43,901 nt of DNA, from positions 1 to 43,901 of the forward strand of contig NZ_JAFFID010000008.1 in assembly GCF_017355955.1 (NCBI RefSeq), in the 5' to 3' direction. A model generated the notes under the pieces. That model worked only from the letters and a program-made list of their open reading frames with translations. It searched no databases and was not told the origin of the DNA. Origin of the DNA: Sabulibacter ruber. GTDB taxonomy: Bacteria; Bacteroidota; Bacteroidia; Cytophagales; Hymenobacteraceae. This document shows, piece after piece, positions 1-9,621 of this stretch; position 1 is the stretch's first letter, and each line of letters starts with the position of its first letter. A program made the position numbers and the translations under genes.

Positions 1-155
<155 letters not shown>

Positions 156-233
156 GGCTGGATGATAACTGATTAATGGAAACCTTTGCGGCTTCTTATG
201 CCATTAGGCTTATTCTGCTTTGTTTTGACTATA

Positions 234-284
234 TAAACCAGTCCCTTGTCCGTTTAAAGCAGAGACAGACAAGGGACCGGTTTA
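234..284. terminator. Hairpin between the left PUL operon and galK
   Basis: Inverted repeat with a perfect 10-bp core (GTCCCTTGTC at 241-250 pairs with GACAAGGGAC at 268-277). It extends outward by AAACC/GGTTT-type pairing around one mismatch. It lies just after the last gene of the minus-strand PUL, as a transcription terminator would. There is no strong T-run directly after it on the minus strand, so intrinsic termination is inferred from the stem and the position. Confidence 0.55.
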
Positions 285-319
285 AATCATTTTATATTCG
301 GAGTCAACCCCTGCCTACC

Positions 320-3300
320 TTAGACTAGATTCACACTTCTATGAATGTCTCTGCTTTTTGATTGCACCCATTCTAAGTGCATTTTAGCACCAAAGTGCAT
401 TGCATCCAGTTTAAGAACTTCTTCCAAAGCAGCAACGGCCTCTTCTAGGTTGTTTAACCCAGCCAATCCTAGTCCAGAGATATACTTACAGTGGATAGAA
501 TTGCGGACGTTCAGGTCGTCATCGAAAATCAAAAGATTAGGCAGAGATACAGCAAAATAATCAAGTTTCACCTCCTCATCCATATGCTGCTTACCATATA
601 GGTCAAGACTCTTGAAAATTGCATGTGCTTTTTCATGGTCGCCTAACTTCTGCCAGGCTAGCCCTTGGTAAAATATTTTGTCCGGCTGTTGGTCGTTGTA
701 AAACATAGCAGCCCCTGGTTCAGAGAGACCTACTGTGGCTTTCTGGAAAAACTCCCTAGCCTTATCTGCCTCTTCGGTTTCCTCATAAGCACAGCCTAGC
801 AAATAGAAAATATCGTTCTCCTGAGCGCCTGGCAACTTGCCTTCGCTAAGATTGTGTGGATAAACCTGCGCCTGTTCGAGTTGCTCGATTGCTTCGCGGT
901 ATTTCCCAGCCCTCATATTTTCTTTTGCCAGCTCTAGGAGACTGTAAACGTACTGTCCGGAAACTCTTCCTTCCCCTCCTTCCCAAGGATGAAATTTACG
1001 TCTCATTAGCAGATTAAACGCGGTCTCATGCTGTCCCAAGAAGTTATGGAGGGAAGCGCGCTCCAAGTACACATCGTCACGCTGATCAGCCACCATAAGG
1101 TTTTCTTCAAGCAAGGCTAGGCGTTCTTTAGGGTCTCGGTTTAGCCGCTTGTAAAGCTGATCTAATTCCATTAATACCCGGGCATCTGCTTTGTTCAGAG
1201 AATAAGCTTTCTCAAAGAAAGTCACTGCTTTGTCGGCGTCATGGTACTTGTTGAAGTAGGCGATACCCAAATTCCGGAAGACCGTTGGGAAAGCATTATC
1301 CCGGGCTGCCGACAATTCCCACTGGGCAACAGCCTCTTCATATTGCCTTTTGTCATACCAAAGGTTTCCCAGGTAGTAGGGCGCTTTGGCATCCTCTGGG
1401 TTCAACTCACCCGCCAACTGCAGCGCTGCGATATCCTCCAATTTATTAGGGAAGCAGTAATCCGGCTTCGCGGCTGCCGCTTTTCTGAAATATTGAAGGG
1501 CTTCCGCTTCATCGCCACGGTTGTAACAAAAATTGCCTAAGTGGTAAAACACCATGGGATTGGTGGACTCCCCCTCAACAGCAAATAGCAGAAGATTAGA
1601 TGCCTCTAGGTAAAGCCCTGCAGCCGCATAATCAAGGGCGTATTCCAGATAGTTGTTGTAGGCTCCCCGTGCTAACTTGGCAAGTTCTTTCTGGCACTTT
1701 TCGACTCTAAGTGTATTGCCAAGAACTTCGTGAGCCTTTATTTGTTCAAACAATATCCCAATATTGAAAGCATCTCGTGCTAACGCGGTTTTGCAGACGT
1801 CAAGTACTTCGTCTAACCGGTTTAGTCGCCGTAGAGCTGCGGCTTTAAGCACATAGCCTCTGTTATTGCGTGCATTCCGATCAAGGGCTTGACCGAGGTG
1901 TTCTAAGGCCACCTCATAGTCTCCTCTTGACATGTCTATCTGCGCCAATGAAAAATAAGCCGCGTCTTTCCAAGCATTGGACCAAGTAGCTTTGTAAAAA
2001 GCATCGTAAGCTTCTTTCAATTTTCCCTGGTACTTGAGTGAGAGCCCCAGATTATAGTAGGGTTCCCCATCATAAGGGTTAGGATTACGTTGTGTAATAG
2101 TTGATATAGCGGTACGGAAGTAGGTTTCACTTTCCGAAAACTGCCCCCTACGGAGATACCACGCCCCTAAGGCATTGTTATTGCGAATATCCTTAGGATC
2201 ACGTCGTAAGGCCTCTAAATAATAAGGAATTGGGCTAAAAGTGGCATGCCGATATTGCTCCAGGTGTTGCCCAGTTAAAAACAGCTGTTCGGTGTTCTCT
2301 ACCTCCCCTGGCTCCTGCGCCGCTTTTGCCGGTGACGGTATCTCGTTTTTCCGGTTGTTAGCAGGTTCATACCGAATAATTTCCCGCTGAGTTATACTGT
2401 TGTGAAGTATCAACGAGAGTTGCTCTTCCTCAGTAGCCTCTCCTAATGTAACCTCCTGCTCAAATACCTCCTCAGGTCTAAGGTCTGTTGTCTCCTCCAA
2501 CACAACCTTACCCTTGGCTGTAAGTCTGATAGTAACGCCTTGCTGCTCTGAGGTGACAAAGATCTTCATCTTTACCTTCTCCTCCAGAACCTCTAAACTC
2601 ACCAACACATCCTTCGTGGCGTTTTTCACAACCCCAAGTTCCCGATACGGCATGAAATACTGCGTGAAGGATTTCTCTTCATATGGCATAAGCCACGTGA
2701 AATCAGGTTGGTTATCAGTGAAAACGCCTGTCATCAGTTCAATGTAGGGTCCATCCTCATCAGTTAGATTCCGGTCCCAGGCTAAGCCGAAATCCCCATG
2801 CCCCCAGGTCCATTGTTTTTTACCCGGAGACACATGGTGGTTAGCCACGTGCAATAATCCGGCTTGTGTATCATGCTCGTATCCGCCTACAAAGTCATAG
2901 TCTGAATTAATGGCCATGTAGGAAGTAGGTACAGGAATATTCTTGTACCTGGAAATATCCGTGCCTGGCGAATAGTCTACTTTGTAATAAGTGCCTGTGG
3001 CAATTGGAAAGGTGGAGACGTCCCGCTTGCCGTGGTCGAAAACAGCGTTTACATCGGGTGGGAAAACGGATTGGTAATCGTCATTGACTCTTACTGCCGG
3101 GTTTGCCCACCAGAGGAATGTCTGGGGCAATGGGGTACGGTTAAACAACTTGGCCTTGATCTCTAGGTAAGCCTTGTCTGGATGCAGCGTGAAGCCTGCC
3201 GCCCCTTTGGTACGGAACATCTTCTCCACCTCATTCACCCATACCGTTTTGCTGCCGTCTGGATTCTCCTCTATTGTATAATCTACCGGGTCAAACGTGC

Positions 3301-3691
3301 TGGGGCGATGGTGCTGAGGCCAGTTAAATTCTATTCCGCCAGAAATCCAAGGGCCACATAAGCCTACTAGCGCTGGTTTGATCACCTGGTTATAGTAGAT
3401 AAAGTGACGCTCCTTAACTTTATCATAAGCCATCTGAACCCTTCCACCCAACTCCGGAAATATTAGGATCTTCAAATATTTATTCTCCAAGAACAAGCCT
3501 CGGTATGCTTTATCTACCTTTTCATCCAGGATTTTTTCAATCACTGGATTTGGATACACGACCCCGCTGCTTCCTTGGTAAACGCGCTTCTCAAAAAACA
3601 TGGGATTTTTGTCCGGCTCACCCGTTCCGTAGGTTGGGATGATTACTTGCTCCTCCCAAACATTCACATATAAATCGTTCATGGCTTTCAT
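320..3691 (-). CDS. DUF5107 domain protein with long TPR array
   Basis: A 1123-residue protein with no signal peptide, so probably cytoplasmic. Residues about 30-380 resemble DUF5107, a mutarotase-like beta-sandwich found in carbohydrate-related loci; visible features include FPELGGRVQMAYD, CGPWISGGIEFNWPQHHRPST and WTWGHGDFGLAWDRNLTDEDGPYIELM. After a linker, residues about 480-1110 are tetratricopeptide repeats with recurring A..Y..LG..Y....Y.EA patterns. The start follows the MFS transporter stop by 5 bases, so the two are co-transcribed and probably translationally coupled. The last place in the PUL, next to the transporter, suggests a role on imported sugar or oligosaccharide. The biochemical function of the family is not established; binding or isomerising a sugar is inference. 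A second ATG at codon 4 is an alternative start. Confidence 0.85.
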   Translation of the reverse strand: MKAMNDLYVNVWEEQVIIPTYGTGEPDKNPMFFEKRVYQGSSGVVYPNPVIEKILDEKVDKAYRGLFLENKYLKILIFPELGGRVQMAYDKVKERHFIYYNQVIKPALVGLCGPWISGGIEFNWPQHHRPSTFDPVDYTIEENPDGSKTVWVNEVEKMFRTKGAAGFTLHPDKAYLEIKAKLFNRTPLPQTFLWWANPAVRVNDDYQSVFPPDVNAVFDHGKRDVSTFPIATGTYYKVDYSPGTDISRYKNIPVPTSYMAINSDYDFVGGYEHDTQAGLLHVANHHVSPGKKQWTWGHGDFGLAWDRNLTDEDGPYIELMTGVFTDNQPDFTWLMPYEEKSFTQYFMPYRELGVVKNATKDVLVSLEVLEEKVKMKIFVTSEQQGVTIRLTAKGKVVLEETTDLRPEEVFEQEVTLGEATEEEQLSLILHNSITQREIIRYEPANNRKNEIPSPAKAAQEPGEVENTEQLFLTGQHLEQYRHATFSPIPYYLEALRRDPKDIRNNNALGAWYLRRGQFSESETYFRTAISTITQRNPNPYDGEPYYNLGLSLKYQGKLKEAYDAFYKATWSNAWKDAAYFSLAQIDMSRGDYEVALEHLGQALDRNARNNRGYVLKAAALRRLNRLDEVLDVCKTALARDAFNIGILFEQIKAHEVLGNTLRVEKCQKELAKLARGAYNNYLEYALDYAAAGLYLEASNLLLFAVEGESTNPMVFYHLGNFCYNRGDEAEALQYFRKAAAAKPDYCFPNKLEDIAALQLAGELNPEDAKAPYYLGNLWYDKRQYEEAVAQWELSAARDNAFPTVFRNLGIAYFNKYHDADKAVTFFEKAYSLNKADARVLMELDQLYKRLNRDPKERLALLEENLMVADQRDDVYLERASLHNFLGQHETAFNLLMRRKFHPWEGGEGRVSGQYVYSLLELAKENMRAGKYREAIEQLEQAQVYPHNLSEGKLPGAQENDIFYLLGCAYEETEEADKAREFFQKATVGLSEPGAAMFYNDQQPDKIFYQGLAWQKLGDHEKAHAIFKSLDLYGKQHMDEEVKLDYFAVSLPNLLIFDDDLNVRNSIHCKYISGLGLAGLNNLEEAVAALEEVLKLDAMHFGAKMHLEWVQSKSRDIHRSVNLV

Positions 3692-3696
3692 AGGTA

Positions 3697-5043
3697 TTAA
3701 TGCATAATTAAATTCTGTTCCAATTCCTCCAGAGTCTGCCCTTTCGTTTCTTTCACCTTACTCTTCACGAAGAGGAATCCAAGCATACAGATGACTGCAT
3801 ACAAGTAGAAGGGACCGTATGCGCCTAACTTGTCTGCCAATACAGGGAAAGTAAAAACCAGAATGAAATAGGCGACCCAAAGAGAGACAATGGCAATTGA
3901 TGAGGCTAAGCCTCTTATGTTATTGGGGAATATCTCTGATATAAGCACCCAAGTGACGGGTGCCAGAGAGGTAGCATACATAGCAATAGCCAACAGCACA
4001 AATACCGATACCATACTAGCGGCGGCTTGGCTCTGCAGCAGGAAGGCCAAGATGATGTACACAATCGAAAGCCCTAGTGAACCGATCATCATCAGCGGGC
4101 GGCGTCCTAATTTATCTACCTGCCACATGGCCACTAGCGTAAATACCAGATTGACAATACCGATGGCAACCGTCTCAAATAGCTGCTGGTTTAGACTAGC
4201 CCCTACCGACTCGAATATCGTGGAGGTATAATTGAACACCACATTGATCCCGCAAAGTTGTTGAAATACAGCTAGAGTGATCCCCACCAGTACAGCAGGA
4301 CGAACCCCCTTTTCGAAGACAGCACCATAGCTTTGTTTTTTGTAACCTCTTAGTGAAGATTCAATATCCTTCAAGGTAGTTTCAACAAAGCCACTGCTTC
4401 CTATTTTTGAAAGAACTTTAGCCGCCTCTTGACCCTTTCCTGCCTGCATTAGCCATCTTGGGCTTTCCGGAAGCCAGAGAACACCCAGCATAAACAATAT
4501 TGAAGGAACTGCGCCTAAACCAAACATCCACCTCCAAGCGTCAGGTCCACTATCGGCTAAGAAGTAGTTGACTAAGTTGGTGACCAGAATCCCAGTCACG
4601 ATAGTGAGTTGATTTATGGCCACATTTCTTCCCCGGACATTGGCAGGGGAAATCTCGGCGATGTACAACGGGCTCAACATGGATGCCATACCCACCCCAA
4701 TACCAGCCGAAAATCGCATGACGACAAACATGGTCAACCCTTGGGAGAAAGCCATTCCTAAGGAGGAAACAGCAAAGATTGCCGCCGCTAACATTAAGCC
4801 TGGCTTGCGGCCATAACGGTCCGCCAGGTTTCCGGCCACTAGACATCCTATGATACAGCCCAAGGCCAAGGAACCCGTCAGGAATCCTTCCCACCATACA
4901 TCAAGCTGAAATTCTGTTCGGAGAAAAGGCAATGCCCCGGCGATAACGGCAAAGTCAAATCCAAAAAGGTATCCGCCTAATGCCGAGATAAATGATATAC
5001 CAATAATATATCCACTATTAAATTTAATAGTCTCTGTTTGCAT
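3697..5043 (-). CDS. Sugar porter family MFS transporter
   Basis: A 448-residue inner-membrane protein of the sugar porter family (TC 2.A.1.1; relatives XylE, AraE, GalP), which typically brings monosaccharides in by proton symport. It has the full family signature set: GGYLFGFDFAVIAGALPFL in TM1, GNLADRYGRKPG in loop 2-3, PESPRWLM before the central loop, QQLCGINVVFNYTSTIFE in TM7, DKLGRRPLM in loop 8-9, and a C-terminal ETKGQTLEELE. Length is normal and twelve hydrophobic segments are evident. It lies between the GH35 gene (40-base gap) and the DUF5107-TPR gene (5-base gap). In a locus flanked by galactose genes, galactose or a related monosaccharide is the most likely cargo, but sequence alone does not distinguish galactose from xylose, arabinose or glucose. 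Confidence 0.93.
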   Translation of the reverse strand: MQTETIKFNSGYIIGISFISALGGYLFGFDFAVIAGALPFLRTEFQLDVWWEGFLTGSLALGCIIGCLVAGNLADRYGRKPGLMLAAAIFAVSSLGMAFSQGLTMFVVMRFSAGIGVGMASMLSPLYIAEISPANVRGRNVAINQLTIVTGILVTNLVNYFLADSGPDAWRWMFGLGAVPSILFMLGVLWLPESPRWLMQAGKGQEAAKVLSKIGSSGFVETTLKDIESSLRGYKKQSYGAVFEKGVRPAVLVGITLAVFQQLCGINVVFNYTSTIFESVGASLNQQLFETVAIGIVNLVFTLVAMWQVDKLGRRPLMMIGSLGLSIVYIILAFLLQSQAAASMVSVFVLLAIAMYATSLAPVTWVLISEIFPNNIRGLASSIAIVSLWVAYFILVFTFPVLADKLGAYGPFYLYAVICMLGFLFVKSKVKETKGQTLEELEQNLIMH

Positions 5044-5083
5044 GTCTAACTAAAAAGAGGTGTTCGACTTGGAAAGGATTTAC

Positions 5084-7540
5084 TTAGAAGGTTACTACCG
5101 TTTTGTATTGCGGAGTAAATGAGAAGCCATCCACCTTCAAATATGAATCTGATGTCCCGAAATCAGGAATGTATTGCGGATATTGCTGAAGATCAAAAAG
5201 GTAGGTTGCATTTTTCTGCATAGGCCGGAAGTAGAAAATCTTCTCTTTTGGTTTTACAGAAGAAGAAATAAACTTTCGAAGCCCTATTTGCCAGGGAAGG
5301 CCATTGTAGAAGTTATCGGCAACCAACTCACCATTAACAAAATCCATCCCCGTGTCGCCGGTATAATCTACATGAAGATAAATGTCGTTGACACTTGGAG
5401 GCATTGTTTGCGGCAAATTAACGACCATTTTACGCTGACTAATCTCCTTTGTATTGGCAGCAAACTCAAACCGCGGCAAGGCGATTTGATAAGACGAAAA
5501 TGCAGGATAGCCTTCAGTCTTATTTATTGAACCAACAGTCGTTTTTGGCAGTGCTGCCGTTTTCGGATAAACGCTTAGCGTGAATTGATGTACGCTGTCT
5601 TTTAGAAGTTCAAAGCCATTTCCGTTTTGCAGCACAACGGCGTCAGAAAAAATTAAGCTTTTTTTACCATTTAAAGAACCGACGTAAGACTTTAACGCAA
5701 GTGCCTTATCTATTACCAGAACAGTTGTCTTTTTACCATTCGCCACAACTGTAAACTCGGAAACTTTTCCTTCACATTTTACCAAGGTTTGCTGAGCCGT
5801 TTGGTCAACATTAGCTCCCTGTACATTTTCTACCCTTGTTCCGGCAGCAAAAGAAAACTCGGCGTTGGTTCCTTCCGGGTTGAAGAAGACATAGTAAGGA
5901 TTTGTGCCATCGCTCCTCATTAACAGTTGCGAAGTCGCATAATTCAGATGTGTTCCGTTTAGATTGAAGTTGAAAGGGAAGATAACATTTTCGCCATTCT
6001 TTAAATCAAAACCTCCTTTTGCAGGGATCATTACAGCACCATTGGCGGTTTTAATTTTTACCTGAATATTCTTTTGATCCAACATGGTAGTGTCGTCTTG
6101 GAAATTGTTCAGGAACAAAAAACCACTATTGCCTTTAAACCTTACAGAATATCGTAGATCTTTTGTGTTTTCAGGCGTTAGACTTGCAGCATTGGCAGGA
6201 AGCGCAACTGTCATGGGTGCCAGCAATTGGCCAAAATCCTTAAGGAAAAAATGAAGCAATTTCAAGCGGTGAAACCCTTCTCGCACTTGACCATATTCAC
6301 CAATCGGACTTTGATATTCATAAGAAATTTTAGGCAATCCATATGCTTCGTCATTCAAGAAATTGTCTTTCCCTCTTGGTGTTGAACCGCCATGGAACAT
6401 GTAATATCCAACGCCGTTGGCTCCACTACCAAGGCATCTGTTAATCATCGCATCAAAACTCTGGTGAATAGCAATAGGGCGTCTTAGGTAAGTGGCACTA
6501 ATCCCAGACCCTAATTCAGCCGGAAACGAAGGATAGTCCTCCGGTTTGTAACGAACTGGTGAATAGTCTGGATTAGCATGCATGTTTTTATACAAGAAGA
6601 AGGGAGAGTAGTCTCGCTTGGTGGTCCAAAATGGATATGCGTATGCCGCCGTTACAGGAATAGATTCATTTGGGATAATGGCAGCGTACCCCCACCCTGT
6701 TGCTGTGTAAAGCGGAGCAATAATACCTTCTTTTACTGCCAACGACTTCAGCACTTTCATGTGATCATTTCCCAATTCGGCATAAGGATTATTCTCAGTT
6801 GAAACGGCAACACCCTCGTGCGTCACATTTCGATCTCTTTCTGAGGCGGTAAAATCAAGTGGCTGTCCCGGGTAGGTTAAGCCCCATGGAGCAGCACTGT
6901 GCTGATACTCATTTTCGATTTGAATGCCGATTACTGGGCCGCCGTCTTTGTAATACAGACCCTTCAATTGTGCAGCAATCTGTTTATATAGCCGCTGCAC
7001 ATAGGACAGATATAACTGATCGTTCATCCGTATATTCAGGGGCCTACCCAATAACCAGTCAGGCAACCCTCCATTTCTTATCTCTCCGTGAGCAAAAGGG
7101 CCAATTCGTACAATGGCGTGCATATTGTTTTTCTTGCACAACTCAATAAACTTGCGAAGATCCCTGTCGCCTGTCCAATTGAATTTCCCTTCCTCTTCTT
7201 CATGCAAGTTCCAGAAAACATATGTTGGTATAACCGTAATTCCGCCGGCTTTCATTTTCTTTATGGACTCATCCCAATACTGATTAGGATATCGGGAATA
7301 ATGAAACTCAGCCGTTATCGGGATCACAGGTTTATCGTTAATTGAAATGTAGTAGTTATTAACCGCTACCTTTTCTCCTTTTGGATTAGACCCTCCAAGT
7401 TTCAGATGATCAGAATAAATTTTTTGTTCGGGCACATTAATGCTGATTTCATGAACCTTTTGTGAATAACTTGAAAAGGCACATGTAGTCAATATGAGCG
7501 CTATTCCTGACCGTAAAAAATTCTTCCTGGTTTTCTTCAT
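5084..7540 (-). CDS. GH35 family glycosidase (beta-galactosidase-like)
   Basis: Secreted enzyme of about 818 residues, probably periplasmic, related to GH35 beta-galactosidases that release terminal galactose. The N-terminal TIM barrel has ITAEFHYSRYPNQYWDESIKKMKAGG, YVFWNLHEEEEGKFNW, AIVRIGPFAHGEIRNGGLPDWLL and the acid/base motif IENEY. The nucleophile is probably the Glu in FPAELGSG, which differs from the usual SEYW form, so substrate preference may differ from classical GH35. Beta-sandwich domains follow. The start is taken at the ATG at 7540-7538, which opens a signal peptide (MKKTRKNFLRSGIALILTTCAFSSYSQ). The frame stays open a further 26 codons upstream, but those codons are a relic of a GH53 gene. 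It is 40 bases upstream of the MFS transporter gene, in the same operon. Confidence 0.85.
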   Translation of the reverse strand: MKKTRKNFLRSGIALILTTCAFSSYSQKVHEISINVPEQKIYSDHLKLGGSNPKGEKVAVNNYYISINDKPVIPITAEFHYSRYPNQYWDESIKKMKAGGITVIPTYVFWNLHEEEEGKFNWTGDRDLRKFIELCKKNNMHAIVRIGPFAHGEIRNGGLPDWLLGRPLNIRMNDQLYLSYVQRLYKQIAAQLKGLYYKDGGPVIGIQIENEYQHSAAPWGLTYPGQPLDFTASERDRNVTHEGVAVSTENNPYAELGNDHMKVLKSLAVKEGIIAPLYTATGWGYAAIIPNESIPVTAAYAYPFWTTKRDYSPFFLYKNMHANPDYSPVRYKPEDYPSFPAELGSGISATYLRRPIAIHQSFDAMINRCLGSGANGVGYYMFHGGSTPRGKDNFLNDEAYGLPKISYEYQSPIGEYGQVREGFHRLKLLHFFLKDFGQLLAPMTVALPANAASLTPENTKDLRYSVRFKGNSGFLFLNNFQDDTTMLDQKNIQVKIKTANGAVMIPAKGGFDLKNGENVIFPFNFNLNGTHLNYATSQLLMRSDGTNPYYVFFNPEGTNAEFSFAAGTRVENVQGANVDQTAQQTLVKCEGKVSEFTVVANGKKTTVLVIDKALALKSYVGSLNGKKSLIFSDAVVLQNGNGFELLKDSVHQFTLSVYPKTAALPKTTVGSINKTEGYPAFSSYQIALPRFEFAANTKEISQRKMVVNLPQTMPPSVNDIYLHVDYTGDTGMDFVNGELVADNFYNGLPWQIGLRKFISSSVKPKEKIFYFRPMQKNATYLFDLQQYPQYIPDFGTSDSYLKVDGFSFTPQYKTVVTF

Positions 7541-7541
7541 T

Positions 7542-7640
7542 CTAATTACTGTATTTAAATGATTTAAAGGATTCAAGTTATTACCACTGAAGTCAAAGAC
7601 GGCTGTGTTGGAAACCACATTGGGTTCGCCAGGTTCTCAT
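7542..7640 (-). pseudogene. Relic of a GH53 endo-galactanase 3' end (copy 1)
   Basis: Between the esterase stop and the GH35 start the minus strand encodes GEPNVVSNTAVFDFSGNNLN, then, after loss of one base, FKSFKYSN and a TAG stop at 7544-7542. This aligns with the C-terminus of the relic at 9622-9880, including the same TAATTAG ending. The LFDF.G pattern followed by a short tail is how GH53 arabinogalactan endo-1,4-beta-galactanases end. Only about 33 codons remain, with no start and one frameshift, so it cannot be functional. It is best explained as what is left of a deleted GH53 gene between the esterase and GH35 genes. Confidence 0.6.
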
Positions 7641-7651
7641 GTTTGGCTGTT

Positions 7652-9562
7652 TTATCGAACGTCAAGTTTCATAACCTTTATTAAGAAATCCTTAACCTGG
7701 TATAGGGTTGAGATTTCATATTTGCCACCAGGCGCATAAAAATCCCAATGCGGTTGCCCATCGAAAATCCGGAGGTAAGATGTTCCTCCGGCAGATTTTA
7801 TGGCTTCGCTGAATTTGGCACTTTGGATGTGGCTAATGGTAATGTCCTTATTACCGTGAATCAATAGTGTTTCCGGAGTTGTGGATTTTATGTGACTGAT
7901 GGCAGAATTGGCGGACGCAGATGGTGTTTGCTGACCAAAATCATTGCCCTGGCCAAACCTGGCTGTGTTATTTTTTACAAAATCATAAATGCCATTTATA
8001 CCAATGTAATAGTTAATGGCTGGATCTTGCTGCGCTATCAATGCTGACAAGGGAGCCCCGGCTGATTCGCCACCAATGGCAATTCGTGTTGTATCAAGGT
8101 TGTATTTATCAGCATTCGATTTCACATAACGTACCGCATCTTCAACGTCTTGCTTGGCCTTTGTAAAGTTGCCATCGGAACCTATACATCGATAGGCAAC
8201 TCCGACTACAGCAACCCCCAATTTGTCAGCCAGGTAGCTGGGTGTATAACCTGTGGGCAGCGCCGCATATGACTGTGTTGGTGTACCACCAGTCCAGCCA
8301 CCGCCATGGACAAAGATTAGTACCGGATGCTTACCTGATTTTTTGGGTACTCGAATGATCATCGGTATCACGTTGTCATCGACAACTTTTACAGTGCCTA
8401 TGTTGATATCTGTATGTCCGTAATTAGTGCCGTTTTCGGTTATGAAACTGATGATGTCTTTACCATTTTCAAACGTACTTCCAGACGCGCTTCTAAATGT
8501 TTTAGGTAGGGTAATGGAAACAAACATGCCCGGCTCAAAACTTTTCGAAGGCTGAAAAACAATGGTTCTTGGGTCGGCAGAAATGGTCCATTTGCCATGA
8601 ATGGGCTTAACGTCAGCGCCGATAGGCTCCTGGTAGGCTCCACCTTTAGTGATGACAATTTTAGTTAAGGAATTGCGATCGACGGGTTGATTGAATGTGA
8701 TAGACAACGGTTTGGAAAAGTCAGCAGCTACACCTGTATGGGAGCAACTGGTAATACTAAATTGCTTTATGTTATTCGCTGTCGTTAGTAAGGAGTCTAA
8801 GGTAGGGGTAATTAAATTGAACCATCTCTGGTACCCACTTGGTGTGAGGTGTACTCCATCTGTAAAATACCCTGAAATAGTTTCACCTGTCGGCTTTCGG
8901 AAATAAGGATTTGTGTTCAGATAAGTGAAACGCCTCATCATCTCCGAACTTAATTTCAACGCCCCCGGTAATTCTTTATTTACTAGGTCAACCCGTTGAT
9001 TAATCTTTGGATCGGACACAGGCATAACACTCAATAGCAACAACTTTGCTTTAGGGCGCAGGACAAGCAAGCGCTCAACACAAGCCTTGATGCCCAGCAC
9101 GATCTGGTCCACTGAATCAGACCATAAATGGTTTGTGCCAATCTCCAGTACGATAACTTTAGGGTCAATTGCAGCGTTATCTAAATTCCCCATCCCAGAT
9201 TGAGATTTCGGCAGAAGGCGGTATAGTACATGTTGGGTGCGATCGCCCGACACCCCAAGGTTAAGTGCATAATAAGGCGAAGAAACGATATTAAAATAAG
9301 GCTCCCATATAGCGTATCCATGTGACTTCCATTGCATGGTTATCGAATTGCCGACAAACACCACTTGTACTTTACTTAAGTCTACCCGACCGTTCAAATC
9401 AGCAATCATGTCAGGGTATTCTGTCTTGAGATAGTCATCAGTTCTCGGGACAGGAGTTGTCGTTACGTTTCTGGCGGAATCTTTTGGGTTAGGTTGTTGA
9501 GCCCACGAAGGATTGAAAAAAATCAAAACCGTGGCACAAAAAAGATAAATTATAATTTTCAT
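7652..9562 (-). CDS. Secreted two-domain esterase: SGNH hydrolase, Ig-like, alpha/beta hydrolase
   Basis: A predicted secreted protein with two complete esterase domains; numbering is from the upstream in-frame Met at 9592. Residues about 75-270 are an SGNH/GDSL hydrolase: GNSIT (Ser83), GVSGDRT, GTNH (Asn154) and DGVH (Asp245, His248). Residues about 280-385 look like an SbsA-type Ig-like domain (SITFNQPVDRNSLTKIVI). Residues about 395-646 are an alpha/beta hydrolase with oxyanion motif HGGGW at 429-433, GESAG with Ser510, and likely Asp583 and His615. Both triads appear intact. The start at 9562 (Met11) opens a signal peptide, MKIIIYLFCATVLIFFNPSWAQ; the Met at 9592 is the alternative. In this PUL it probably removes acetyl or other ester groups from plant galactan or pectin; the exact ester is unknown. 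Confidence 0.85.
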   Translation of the reverse strand: MKIIIYLFCATVLIFFNPSWAQQPNPKDSARNVTTTPVPRTDDYLKTEYPDMIADLNGRVDLSKVQVVFVGNSITMQWKSHGYAIWEPYFNIVSSPYYALNLGVSGDRTQHVLYRLLPKSQSGMGNLDNAAIDPKVIVLEIGTNHLWSDSVDQIVLGIKACVERLLVLRPKAKLLLLSVMPVSDPKINQRVDLVNKELPGALKLSSEMMRRFTYLNTNPYFRKPTGETISGYFTDGVHLTPSGYQRWFNLITPTLDSLLTTANNIKQFSITSCSHTGVAADFSKPLSITFNQPVDRNSLTKIVITKGGAYQEPIGADVKPIHGKWTISADPRTIVFQPSKSFEPGMFVSITLPKTFRSASGSTFENGKDIISFITENGTNYGHTDINIGTVKVVDDNVIPMIIRVPKKSGKHPVLIFVHGGGWTGGTPTQSYAALPTGYTPSYLADKLGVAVVGVAYRCIGSDGNFTKAKQDVEDAVRYVKSNADKYNLDTTRIAIGGESAGAPLSALIAQQDPAINYYIGINGIYDFVKNNTARFGQGNDFGQQTPSASANSAISHIKSTTPETLLIHGNKDITISHIQSAKFSEAIKSAGGTSYLRIFDGQPHWDFYAPGGKYEISTLYQVKDFLIKVMKLDVR

Positions 9563-9621
9563 CTTAGGAGAATAATCTTTCGGATTAGGCATTTCTGATT
9601 TTAAGAGTCTTTATGCCCCCT

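Noticed and set aside
7541..7618. N-terminal extension of the left GH35 protein
   Set aside because: The extra 26 codons correspond to a GH53 relic, and a signal peptide begins at the internal Met at 7540.
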